From an uncultured Clostridia bacterium (GTDB lineage: Bacteria > Bacillota > Clostridia > Christensenellales > Aristaeellaceae): a stretch of DNA of 14,959 bases. This document shows, one piece after another, positions 6,593-13,803 of this stretch. Location: positions 1 to 14,959 of the forward strand of contig CAKTXR010000062.1 in assembly GCA_934631025.1 (NCBI GenBank), written 5' to 3'. Under the pieces are notes generated by a model that had not been told where the DNA came from, did no database searches, and saw nothing but the letters and a program-made list of their open reading frames with translations. Each line of letters begins with the position of its first letter. Position 1 is the stretch's first letter. The translations under genes and the position numbers were made by a program.

Positions 6593-8077
6593 ATGAAGGC
6601 ATTTCGCGGGGCGGCCACCGCGCTTCTGTGCGCGCTCTTAACGGGCTGTATGCCCTTCGCGGCGGAGCTGACGAGCGTCGACGGAAACTATCATATAGAA
6701 ACGACGGCCGAAAACGTCGAGCCGGCCGTGGGCGACTGGGTGGCGGACTGGCAGACGGAGGCCACGCTGTACTACCCTGCGCAGAATCAGCTGGCGCTGG
6801 TTGAGACGCGGCGCACGCTGGAGGTCGGCGCGCGGCAGACGCTGGAGGAGCGCCTGATCGAGGCACTGCTCGATGCGGACGTGCCTGCCGGCGCGCGTTC
6901 GGCGGCTCCGGAGGGTACTGTTCTCTTGAGCGTGCGGCGCAGCGGCAGCGCGGCGGTGGTCGATCTTTCGGCTGAAGCTGCGGCGGTTGAAAATAGTCAG
7001 CAGATGTTCTTCATGCGCGCGGCCATCGCGCGGACGCTGTGCGCCGCCTGTAATCTGGATGCGGTGGACGTGCTGATAAACGGGCGCGCGGCGAGCTTTT
7101 CCAGTCTGCCGCAGGGTGCGCTGAACTGTGATGAAACGCCGGCGGCCTCGGTCTTTATGCAGTTTTCGGCGGACGAGGAACTGGCCGCGGGCGGCGGCGA
7201 TTCTTCCGTGGAACGGCGGGCCGTGCTCTATGCGGTCACGGCGGACGGCGAGCGGCTTGCGCCCTATGCGCGGACGCTGACCATTGAGAACGGCGACAGC
7301 CTTTCGGCGCTGATCGCCGCGCTGGCCGAGGACACGGGGGACGCGTATCTGCCCGCTCTGCTGTCCTTGGAAACGCCGCTGGTGAAGGACGCGCGGCTGG
7401 TCGATCTGTCCGACGGGCGGCGCGTGGCGCGGCTGACGCTCACGGGCGGCCTGATTCCGAATGAGAGCGAGTGGATGACCTACGGCGCGCTGACGTGTAC
7501 GCTGACCGGCTTCATTCCCGCGCTGGACGGCGTGCAGATCTATATCGGCGAGGGGCAGCTGGTGCGGCTCGATTCGCCGTCGGGCGAGGTGGCGTTCGAG
7601 GACGGCGTGCTGACGCGCGCGATGTTCGAGACGGCGATCGGCCGGACGGTGACGATCTACATGACGGCCGAAAACGGCAGCCTGCGCGCCCTGACGCGAT
7701 CCATGGCGGCGGAGGACGTGCTGTCGCCGCGCATGACGATCGCCGAGCTGTTCGGCGAGCCGCGCGCATGGGAGACGGGCGCGCTGCGCGTCGTGCCGGA
7801 CGGGCTGTCGATCGACGATCTGCTGGGCGTGCGCATTGAAAACGGCGAGGCCGTGCTCAATTTCTCCGCGCGCTTTTACGCGGGCTGTCAGCGGCTGAGC
7901 GAGCAGCAGGAGCGCAATCTGGTGTACGCGCTGGTGAACACGCTCACCGAGCGGCCGGACGTGAACGCGGTGCGCTTTCAGTTTGAAGGACAGGCGGCGG
8001 ACAAGCTGGTTTCGTCGATCAGCCTGATCAGTCCGCTTCTGCGCAATCCCGGCCTGATTGAGGGCGCGGAGGAATAG
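6593..8077 (+). CDS. Lipoprotein with three GerMN-like modules
   Basis: A secreted, lipid-anchored protein of 494 residues. The signal peptide ends in the lipobox LLTGC with the lipidated Cys at 19. Three successive segments resemble the GerMN (spore germination GerM) fold: about 57-175, 207-325 and 345-485. Each has a strand beginning with a Y or V near a pattern like LYYPAQNQL, an RTLxxG-type turn, a helical region and a final strand in the style of VDVLING or VQIYIGE. It follows the kinase by 25 bases and ends at a terminator, so it is the third gene of the operon. Actinobacterial LpqB, also a GerMN lipoprotein, follows mtrAB and modulates MtrB; by analogy this protein may tune the kinase from outside the membrane. 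That role is inference. GerM-type proteins in spore formers act in sporulation or germination, the main alternative. Confidence 0.8.
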   Translation: MKAFRGAATALLCALLTGCMPFAAELTSVDGNYHIETTAENVEPAVGDWVADWQTEATLYYPAQNQLALVETRRTLEVGARQTLEERLIEALLDADVPAGARSAAPEGTVLLSVRRSGSAAVVDLSAEAAAVENSQQMFFMRAAIARTLCAACNLDAVDVLINGRAASFSSLPQGALNCDETPAASVFMQFSADEELAAGGGDSSVERRAVLYAVTADGERLAPYARTLTIENGDSLSALIAALAEDTGDAYLPALLSLETPLVKDARLVDLSDGRRVARLTLTGGLIPNESEWMTYGALTCTLTGFIPALDGVQIYIGEGQLVRLDSPSGEVAFEDGVLTRAMFETAIGRTVTIYMTAENGSLRALTRSMAAEDVLSPRMTIAELFGEPRAWETGALRVVPDGLSIDDLLGVRIENGEAVLNFSARFYAGCQRLSEQQERNLVYALVNTLTERPDVNAVRFQFEGQAADKLVSSISLISPLLRNPGLIEGAEE

Positions 8078-8095
8078 AAAGAATATGCAAGAGGG

Positions 8096-8131
8096 GCGCG
8101 GCGGTATCTTCGGGTATTGGCCGCGCTTTTG
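8096..8131 (+). terminator. Terminator of the two-component operon
   Basis: GCGCGGC (8096-8102) pairs with GCCGCGC (8120-8126). The stem extends inward through wobble pairs around a TTC loop with one bulged G, and is followed by TTTT. It lies 18 bases after the lipoprotein stop codon. Confidence 0.75.
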
Positions 8132-8142
8132 TCGGTCGTTGC

Positions 8143-8173
8143 GGTAAATTGCGGCTTATTCGGCAATTTTACC
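8143..8173. repeat. Inverted repeat just upstream of the yybS-like promoter
   Basis: GGTAAATTGC (8143-8152) and GCAATTTTACC (8163-8173) form an inverted repeat differing by one A, about ten bases before the -35 box at 8183. It could be an operator or part of a second terminator. Confidence 0.4.
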
Positions 8174-8182
8174 GGCAGCGGC

Positions 8183-8211
8183 TTGACGCGGCGGCCAAAG
8201 TGTTTTAGACT
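8183..8211 (+). promoter_or_regulatory. Putative promoter of the yybS-rplI block
   Basis: TTGACG (8183-8188), a 17-base spacer and TAGACT (8206-8211) fit a vegetative promoter starting transcription near 8218, about 22 bases before the first ATG at 8240. Confidence 0.55.
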
Positions 8212-8239
8212 ATAGTATCGTATAGGCGTTTTTGGACGG

Positions 8240-9289
8240 ATGGTAATGCGTATGAAAAATAGATCTCCGGCAACGATTCTCGTCGCGTCGCTGGTCGGCC
8301 TGCTGGCCGGCGCGGGACAGGTGTTTTATATCAGCTTCTTTCCGGCCTGCGTGCTGGGGACGGTGCTGGCGGCGCTCTTTTTCGCATGGGGCGGCTGGCT
8401 GCCCGCGGCGCTGTATCTGGCGGCGTCGGTGGGCGGCGTGGGCTGGCTCTTCGGCGCGGGCATGGCGGGCGCGGCGGCGCTGCTCGTGGCGGCGCCCTCT
8501 GTGGTCGTCATTGCGATGTTCTGGCGGCGCGCGTCGTTTGCGGTGCGGCTGAAGGGCGCGATCGGCGCGCAGCTGGCGGCGTTTCTGATATTGATCTGCG
8601 TGCTCTATTTGCAGGCACAGCGGGATCTCATATCGGTGCTTCTTGACTTTGCCAACAGCTGGATCGAGAGCCTGCCCGCCTCGCTTCGGCTGGTGCTGGC
8701 GCAGCAGTTCGCGCTCACCGGCCTGATAACGGGCGATACGGCTCAGAAGGCGATCGAAGGCTCGCTGCGCACCATGGAGGTGCTGGGCGCGCTTAAGGAG
8801 AGCATTGAAATTCAGGGCAATCTGCTGCGTCTGCGTCTGCCGGGGCTGCTGCTCAGCTCGGGCCTGCTGACCGGCGTGCTGGCTGTGGCTCTGCCCGATT
8901 GCGTGTATGCGCGGCGCGGCGACACGATCGACTATGTGCCCTTCTGCGACTGGCATATGCCGTCTCAGGCGACGATCGGCGCGATCGTCTGTCTGGCGGC
9001 GGCCGGCGTGATGGTGCTCTTCAAGGTCAGCGGCGCGGAGGCGGTCTGGAACGCCATCATCATCGCGAGCGGCACGCTCTGCGTGATTATCGGCGCGGCG
9101 GCGCTCGACCGGCGCATGAAGGCGGCCGGCCGCGGCAAGGCCTTTCGGGTGATACTGATTGGGCTGGGCGTGGTTTTCGTACAGGGACTCATTATGATTT
9201 GCGGCGTGTACTCCGCTCTTCTGGGCAGCCAGGGGCTGATCTCCGGCTTTATCCGCCGCAAGAGGGACGAACATAACGGGGAGGAATAA
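8240..9289 (+). CDS. YybS-like integral membrane protein (DUF2232)
   Basis: A 349-residue protein with about eight hydrophobic helices, for example near residues 12-30, 34-50, 60-75, 195-215 and 295-315. Its family, DUF2232/YybS, has no settled biochemical function. The call rests mainly on its hydrophobic profile and on its place directly before rplI and dnaB, as in Bacillus subtilis (yybS, gdpP, rplI, dnaC). Three in-frame ATGs compete (8240, 8246, 8252). The last begins MKNRSPA and has GGATGG upstream, so the true N-terminus may be four residues shorter. The stop codon lies only three bases before rplI, and the rplI ribosome binding site is inside this gene, so the two are translated as a coupled pair. 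The gdpP gene expected between them is missing. Confidence 0.8.
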   Translation: MVMRMKNRSPATILVASLVGLLAGAGQVFYISFFPACVLGTVLAALFFAWGGWLPAALYLAASVGGVGWLFGAGMAGAAALLVAAPSVVVIAMFWRRASFAVRLKGAIGAQLAAFLILICVLYLQAQRDLISVLLDFANSWIESLPASLRLVLAQQFALTGLITGDTAQKAIEGSLRTMEVLGALKESIEIQGNLLRLRLPGLLLSSGLLTGVLAVALPDCVYARRGDTIDYVPFCDWHMPSQATIGAIVCLAAAGVMVLFKVSGAEAVWNAIIIASGTLCVIIGAAALDRRMKAAGRGKAFRVILIGLGVVFVQGLIMICGVYSALLGSQGLISGFIRRKRDEHNGEE

Positions 9290-9292
9290 GAA

Positions 9293-9739
9293 ATGAAGGT
9301 TATTCTGCTCAAGGATATTAAGGGCACCGGCAAGAAGGATCAGGTGATCGAGGTCAGCGACGGCTTCGGCCGCAACTATCTGCTGCCGCGCAAAATGGCC
9401 ATCGAGGCGACCGCCGAGGCCGTGCATTCCATCGAGAAGAGCAAGCAGGCCGAGAAGCATCGCGAGGACGTGAAGCGCGACGAGGCCGAAAAGCAGGCGC
9501 GCGATCTCAAGGGCAAGGTGGTTATCGTGAAGGTGCGCGCCGGCGAGGGCGGCCGCCTGTACGGCTCCATCACCGGCCAGGAGATCGCCGACGCGCTCAA
9601 GGCGCAGCACGGCGTTGAGATCGACAAGCGCAAGATCGAATTGGCCGAGCCGGTGCGTGCCGTCGGCCAGACCACCGTGACGCTGAAGCTGGCCGCGGGC
9701 GTGTCCGCGCGCATGATTCTGAACGTTACGGCGGAATAA
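9293..9739 (+). CDS. rplI: 50S ribosomal protein L9
   Basis: Ribosomal protein L9 binds domain V of 23S rRNA at the base of the L1 stalk and helps keep the reading frame. The 148-residue product has the family's usual length. It has the conserved N-terminal domain (MKVILLKDIKGTGKKDQVIE, then GFGRNYLLPRKMAI), a long charged connecting helix (about 42-75, rich in Glu and Lys) and the C-terminal domain with GEGGRLYGSIT (about 83-93) and the KRKIEL strand. The start is clear: GGGGAGGA precedes the ATG at a good distance and overlaps the end of the upstream gene. A strong hairpin terminator follows, so some transcripts probably end before dnaB. Confidence 0.97.
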   Translation: MKVILLKDIKGTGKKDQVIEVSDGFGRNYLLPRKMAIEATAEAVHSIEKSKQAEKHREDVKRDEAEKQARDLKGKVVIVKVRAGEGGRLYGSITGQEIADALKAQHGVEIDKRKIELAEPVRAVGQTTVTLKLAAGVSARMILNVTAE

Positions 9740-9755
9740 GCTCCATACTGTGAAA

Positions 9756-9797
9756 AAAACGCACGCCTTTTCCCGAGCGGAGAGGGCAGTGCGTTTT
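9756..9797 (+). terminator. Terminator or attenuator between rplI and dnaB
   Basis: AAAACGCAC (9756-9764) and GTGCGTTTT (9789-9797) form a perfect 9-bp outer stem. Inside it, GCCTTTTC pairs with GAGAGGGC through some G-T pairs, with one bulged A. The T tract is short (four T), so readthrough into dnaB is possible. The A-rich and T-rich arms make it potentially active in both directions. Confidence 0.7.
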
Positions 9798-9845
9798 GGC
9801 CGTTCTTAAAACACATTTTGAAACGCGATCGGGAGGTGAGGCGGC

Positions 9846-11195
9846 ATGGAACAGGCGGCTCCAGGCGGACGCATCCCGCCGCATCATCTGGAAGCGGAGC
9901 GTTCCGTATTGGGCGCGATGCTGCAATCTTCGGAAGCGGTCATGCTGGCGCAGGAATCGCTCACGCCGGACGATTTTTACGATCCGGCGCACCGCGAGAT
10001 ATTCGACGCGATGACGCATCTGGCTTCTCTGTCGCGGCCGGTCGATCTGGTTACGCTGGACGAAGAACTGATCCGGCGCGGGCGGCTCGAGGGCGTGGGC
10101 GGCATCGACTATCTGGTCGAGCTGAGCCAGTTCGTGCCCACGACGGCCAATGTCGGCGCGTACATCCGCATCATCGATGAAAAATCGACGCTGCGCAAGC
10201 TGATCGACGCGGCCTCGTTCATCTCGCAGACCAGCTATGCCGCCGAGGAGGAAACACCGGACATCCTCGCCGAGGCGGAAAAGAAAATATACGACATCAC
10301 GATGCGCAAGGGCGGCGATATGCTTCAGCCCATACAGTCGGTGCTGCTGGGCACCTATGAGCGCATTGAGACGCTGGACAAGAACCGCGGCAAAATTGAG
10401 GGCGTGCCCACGGGATTTGCTGATCTCGACCGGATGCTCACCGGTATGCACCCGGGCGAGTTCATACTGATCGCCGCGCGTCCGTCCATGGGCAAGACCA
10501 GTATCGGCATGAACATCGTCGAAAACGCCGCCATCCGCAGCGGCGCGAAGGTAGCTGTGTTCTCGCTGGAAATGCCCGCCGAGCAGCTGGTCATGCGTAT
10601 GCTCTGCTCGGAGGCCTGCGTGGATATGCAGTCCGTGCGGCGCGGCATGCTCACGCCGGAGGACTGGGAAAAGCTGACCGACGCCATGGTGCCGATCGCC
10701 CGCTCGCAGATCTATATCGACGCGACCAGCGGCATTTCCGTGCCCGAGGTGCGCTCCAAGGCGCGCCGGCTCCAGATGGAGCACGGGCTTGATCTGATCC
10801 TCATAGACTATCTGAGCCTGATGACCGCCACCGGCCGCAATAACAGCCGTCAGGAGGAGGTCAGCAGCATTTCCCGCGCGCTCAAGGGACTGGCGCAGGA
10901 ACTGAAGGTGCCCATCATCGTGCTCCAGCAGCTCTCGCGCGCCAACGCGGGCCGCAGCGATCACCGCCCGATCCTCTCGGATATCCGCGATTCGGGCGCC
11001 ATCGAGCAGGACGCGGACGTGGTCATGTTCCTGCATCGCGAGGCCTATTACGATCCGGAAACGGAAAAGAAGAACATCGCCGAGGTCATCATCGCCAAGC
11101 AGAGAAACGGCCCTCTGGGCACGGTCGAGCTGGGCTGGCAGGCCGAATATACAAAGTTTGTCGATCTGGTAGGCGGCGGTTCCGCGTCGTTCTGA
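9846..11195 (+). CDS. dnaB: Replicative DNA helicase DnaB
   Basis: This is the hexameric helicase that unwinds DNA at the replication fork (named dnaC in Bacillus subtilis). The 449-residue protein has the N-terminal DnaB domain (about 12-115, beginning with PHHLEAERSVLGAML), a linker, and the RecA-type motor with Walker A ARPSMGKT (K217, T218), Walker B in LDLILIDYLSLM, the switch segment VPIIVLQQLSR and the conserved EQDADVVMFLHRE near the C-terminus. No intein or truncation is seen. GGGAGGTGA just upstream of ATG 9846 fixes the start. It follows rplI as in many Firmicutes. I see no good promoter in the 106-base gap, so it is probably expressed by readthrough of the rplI terminator or from a site I cannot recognise. 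Confidence 0.97.
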   Translation: MEQAAPGGRIPPHHLEAERSVLGAMLQSSEAVMLAQESLTPDDFYDPAHREIFDAMTHLASLSRPVDLVTLDEELIRRGRLEGVGGIDYLVELSQFVPTTANVGAYIRIIDEKSTLRKLIDAASFISQTSYAAEEETPDILAEAEKKIYDITMRKGGDMLQPIQSVLLGTYERIETLDKNRGKIEGVPTGFADLDRMLTGMHPGEFILIAARPSMGKTSIGMNIVENAAIRSGAKVAVFSLEMPAEQLVMRMLCSEACVDMQSVRRGMLTPEDWEKLTDAMVPIARSQIYIDATSGISVPEVRSKARRLQMEHGLDLILIDYLSLMTATGRNNSRQEEVSSISRALKGLAQELKVPIIVLQQLSRANAGRSDHRPILSDIRDSGAIEQDADVVMFLHREAYYDPETEKKNIAEVIIAKQRNGPLGTVELGWQAEYTKFVDLVGGGSASF

Positions 11196-11214
11196 TCGGC
11201 CGGGAGGAATGGGC

Positions 11215-11757
11215 ATGGACGAAAAGAAGCTGCGCTGCGTCGTGGAGGCCATACTGTTTGTGGCCGGAGAGGCGCTCAGCATCGCCGATCTGGCGCACGC
11301 GCTGGACATGACCGCGGCGGAGCTGATCCCCGTGCTCGACAGTCTGCGCGACGAATACGACCGCGAGGAGCGCGGCGTGCGGCTCAACCGCTTCGGCATG
11401 AGCGTGCAGCTGTCCACGCGGCCGGACTACGCGCCTTATATCGAGCGGCTTTTGCAGCCGGTGCAGAAGCAGTCGCTCTCTCAGGCGGCCATGGAGACGC
11501 TCTCCATCATCGCCTATCGCCAGCCGATCACCAGGACGGAGATCGAAGCGGTGCGCGGGGTCAAGTGCGATTATTCCGTGCAGTCGCTGCTCAATAAGGG
11601 CCTCATCGAGGAGGCCGGACGCAAGGAGACGCTGGGCCGGCCGATTCTCTACGGCACGACCGAGGCGTTTTTGAGCCACTTCGGCATCGAATCGCTCGAC
11701 GAGCTGCCGCCGCTGGACATTGAGGACGGCGCGGCGCTGCCCGAGCAGGAGGTATAG
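11215..11757 (+). CDS. scpB: Segregation and condensation protein B
   Basis: ScpB joins ScpA and SMC in the bacterial condensin that compacts and separates chromosomes. The 180-residue product has two winged-helix domains. The first begins LRCVVEAILFVAGEAL. The second contains AMETLSIIAYRQPITRTEIEA (in part) and the signature GRPILYGTTEAFLSHFGI near residues 143-160, followed by the acidic LDELPPL end. An upstream in-frame ATG at 11209 touches the GGGAGGA site, so the ATG at 11215, six bases away from it, is preferred. It lies 19 bases after dnaB and probably shares its transcript. The partner scpA, usually adjacent in Firmicutes, is not in this window. Confidence 0.93.
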   Translation: MDEKKLRCVVEAILFVAGEALSIADLAHALDMTAAELIPVLDSLRDEYDREERGVRLNRFGMSVQLSTRPDYAPYIERLLQPVQKQSLSQAAMETLSIIAYRQPITRTEIEAVRGVKCDYSVQSLLNKGLIEEAGRKETLGRPILYGTTEAFLSHFGIESLDELPPLDIEDGAALPEQEV

Positions 11758-11816
11758 ATCCGCGGCGCATTGAGCCGCAGCGATACAATAAAAAGCGCAT
11801 GGAAAGGAAGAGTATT

Positions 11817-12581
11817 ATGAAGATTCTTTTGATCCTGAGTGACGGCACGCGCCCCGACAGCCTTGAGGGCATCGAGTTCATCGAGAAGCTCAAGCGCGAG
11901 AGCACCTACTGCATGGCCGCGCAGACCGTCATGCCCTCCGTCACGCTGCCCTGCCACATGTCGCTGTTCCACAGCGTTGATCCGTCCCGCCATGGCACCA
12001 CCACCAACACCTATGCGCCGCAGGTGCGCCCGATTTCCGGCCTGTTCGAGCAGCTCAAGGCCGCCAAGAAGAAGTGCGCCATGTTCTACAACTGGGAGCA
12101 GCTGCGCGATCTCTCCCGCCCGGGCAATCTGTCCTACAGCGAGTATGTGTCGATGTTCGACTATGGCTTTGAAGAATCGAACGAGAAGCTCTGCGAGGAC
12201 GCGGCGCAGTTCCTCAACGCGCACGACGTCGACTTTACGTTCCTCTATCTGGGATGGGTGGACGAGGCCGGCCACGATTCCGGCTGGATGGGCGAAAAGT
12301 ATATGCATTCTGTGCGCAGAACCTGCGATGAAATCGAGCGGCTGCTGGCGGCGCTGAACGACGAATACGTCGTGATATTCACCGCCGATCACGGCGGACA
12401 CGAGCGCAGCCACGGCACCGATATGCCGGAGGACATGACCATCCCGATGTTCTTCTGCGGCGCGCCGTTCGAGAAGGGCAAGGCGCTGGAAACGGCGAGC
12501 ATCAAGGACATCGCCCCCACCGTCGCACATCTGCTGGGCGCAGAAGCGGCACGTGAATGGGAAGGCAGGGTCATCGAGTAA
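11817..12581 (+). CDS. Alkaline-phosphatase-superfamily phosphodiesterase (type I PDE/nucleotide pyrophosphatase-like)
   Basis: A 254-residue, presumably cytoplasmic metal-dependent hydrolase of phosphate esters; no signal peptide is seen. The two-metal site of the superfamily is complete: D9 (LSDGTRPD), nucleophile T43 (PSVTLPCHM), D149 and H153 (VDEAGHD), D191-H192 (TADHGGHE) and H199. The Thr nucleophile and motif spacing point to the type I phosphodiesterase/NPP branch rather than sulfatases. At 254 residues it is short; most members have 350 or more, so the usual inserts are reduced. An earlier ATG at 11799 is rejected: AAAGGAAG at 11802-11809 is a good site for the ATG at 11817. It follows scpB by 59 bases, with no clear promoter in the gap, and ends at a strong terminator. 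The substrate is unknown. Confidence 0.85.
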   Translation: MKILLILSDGTRPDSLEGIEFIEKLKRESTYCMAAQTVMPSVTLPCHMSLFHSVDPSRHGTTTNTYAPQVRPISGLFEQLKAAKKKCAMFYNWEQLRDLSRPGNLSYSEYVSMFDYGFEESNEKLCEDAAQFLNAHDVDFTFLYLGWVDEAGHDSGWMGEKYMHSVRRTCDEIERLLAALNDEYVVIFTADHGGHERSHGTDMPEDMTIPMFFCGAPFEKGKALETASIKDIAPTVAHLLGAEAAREWEGRVIE

Positions 12582-12606
12582 CTCCCCTTCCGAAGAGCAA
12601 GAATAC

Positions 12607-12646
12607 AAAATTTCCGTCTCGCCAATGCGGCGGGACGGAAATTTTT
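12607..12646. terminator. Bidirectional terminator between convergent genes
   Basis: AAAATTTCCGTC (12607-12618) pairs with GACGGAAATTTT (12634-12645), and the inner bases add a TCGCC with GGCG stem. A-rich and T-rich arms on both sides let it end transcription of the phosphodiesterase on the plus strand and of the minus-strand unit. Confidence 0.8.
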
Positions 12647-12717
12647 GTATATCCGGCGTTTTGCGCCGCGCTCAAGGCTGAAAGCCCTGCGCGGATTGGC
12701 GAGGGGCGCGGCATAAA

Positions 12718-12750
12718 TCATCGCGGCGATTGCATGAATCGCCGCGATGA
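12718..12750 (-). terminator. Terminator hairpin of the metallophosphoesterase unit
   Basis: TCATCGCGGCGATT (12718-12731) and AATCGCCGCGATGA (12737-12750) form a perfect 14-bp stem with a 5-base loop (GCATG). On the minus strand it is followed by TTTATG, and it begins 14 bases after the stop codon. Confidence 0.75.
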
Positions 12751-12763
12751 CGGGTATGAACCT

Positions 12764-13777
12764 TCAGTAGCGCACGAGCTTGTCCTTGCCTGCGCCGAAG
12801 CGGGAGAGATAGATCGTCCGCTGATCCCTGTGCCAGGCCATGACGTCCCATGCGTCCTCGCTTGCCGTGTCCAGATCGCGCGGGGCGGGGAACACGCCGA
12901 TCGGCTCCCACAGCTGCGGGATATACGCCGTTTCGGACGTTATGCCGATGATGTTGATCCCGCGCAGCCGCTTTTGAGAGTCGCTGTGATCGTGGCCGTG
13001 AAACCATGCGGCCACGTCGACGCGGCGCTGGGAGAAATCATACGTTTTGCCCTCGATCACGCAGCTCTCGCCGTAATGGCAGGCGTGCAGCAGATCGAGC
13101 GCCGCCTTGTAGCTGGGGATGTACTGAAGCGGCTTGTCGGGTACGAAGGGATGGATGTGCGAGAACACCATGACGGTGTGGTCCGCGTCCAGCGTGCTCA
13201 GGCTCTCGGCCAGCCAGACGAGCTGCTCGGGCGAGATTTCGTCGCGCTTTTTGAACGTCCTGGCCGCGGGATTGTGCGTGTAGCCGTTCGTGCAGAGGAA
13301 GAACAGGCGCAGCGCGCGCTCCGGTACGTCCACATAATAGTAGGGCTTGCCGGTGGGGCGATGCACGTTCCCGAGCGCGTCCAGATACGCGGTGTCGGCG
13401 GCCCAGTTTTCGTCCAGACTGATGCAGTCCACCAGCTGACCGGCGTAGCTCTCGTTGCGGTAGCCGTCGTGATTGCCCTGGACGGGGAACAGGCGGCCGC
13501 TCGCGACGGCGGCGCGGTAGGCGGCGGCTTCCTCGCGGAACAGCCGGCGGGAGACCTTCTCGGGCAGCTGGCCAGTCAGGAAATCGCCCAGATGGATCAG
13601 GCAGCCGAGCGGCGCGCGCTCGTCCACGGCGGCGATGTTCTCGCGCGTGTGCTCGCCGTTGTCGCTCAGATGCGTGTCGGCCACAACGCCGCAGAGAAAA
13701 TCCGCGTCACTGTGCGCACGGGCGAATGCGACGGCCTTGTCAAGCGCACCCTGAAAGCAGGGCTGTACGGTTTTCAT
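12764..13777 (-). CDS. Calcineurin-like metallophosphoesterase
   Basis: A 337-residue binuclear-metal phosphoesterase. All family motifs are present in order: D34-T-H36 (VVADTHLSD), G-D65 (LIHLGDF), G-N102-H103-D (VQGNHDG), H207 in VFSHIHP and G-H262-D-H264 in FHGHDH. No signal peptide or membrane helix is evident, so it probably acts in the cytoplasm. The ATG at 13777 has AAAGGAG upstream at good spacing. It is the second gene of a minus-strand pair, 26 bases after the GH29-like gene, which suggests it acts on a phosphorylated product or sugar from the same pathway. That link is inferred only from neighbourhood. The substrate class (nucleotide, sugar phosphate or phosphodiester) cannot be told. 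Confidence 0.88.
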   Translation of the reverse strand: MKTVQPCFQGALDKAVAFARAHSDADFLCGVVADTHLSDNGEHTRENIAAVDERAPLGCLIHLGDFLTGQLPEKVSRRLFREEAAAYRAAVASGRLFPVQGNHDGYRNESYAGQLVDCISLDENWAADTAYLDALGNVHRPTGKPYYYVDVPERALRLFFLCTNGYTHNPAARTFKKRDEISPEQLVWLAESLSTLDADHTVMVFSHIHPFVPDKPLQYIPSYKAALDLLHACHYGESCVIEGKTYDFSQRRVDVAAWFHGHDHSDSQKRLRGINIIGITSETAYIPQLWEPIGVFPAPRDLDTASEDAWDVMAWHRDQRTIYLSRFGAGKDKLVRY

Positions 13778-13803
13778 GGCGATGGCTCCTTTCGGGCGGG
13801 CGA

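Noticed and set aside
11784..11789. TACAAT as a -10 box for the phosphodiesterase gene
   Set aside because: No acceptable -35 sequence lies 16-18 bases upstream.
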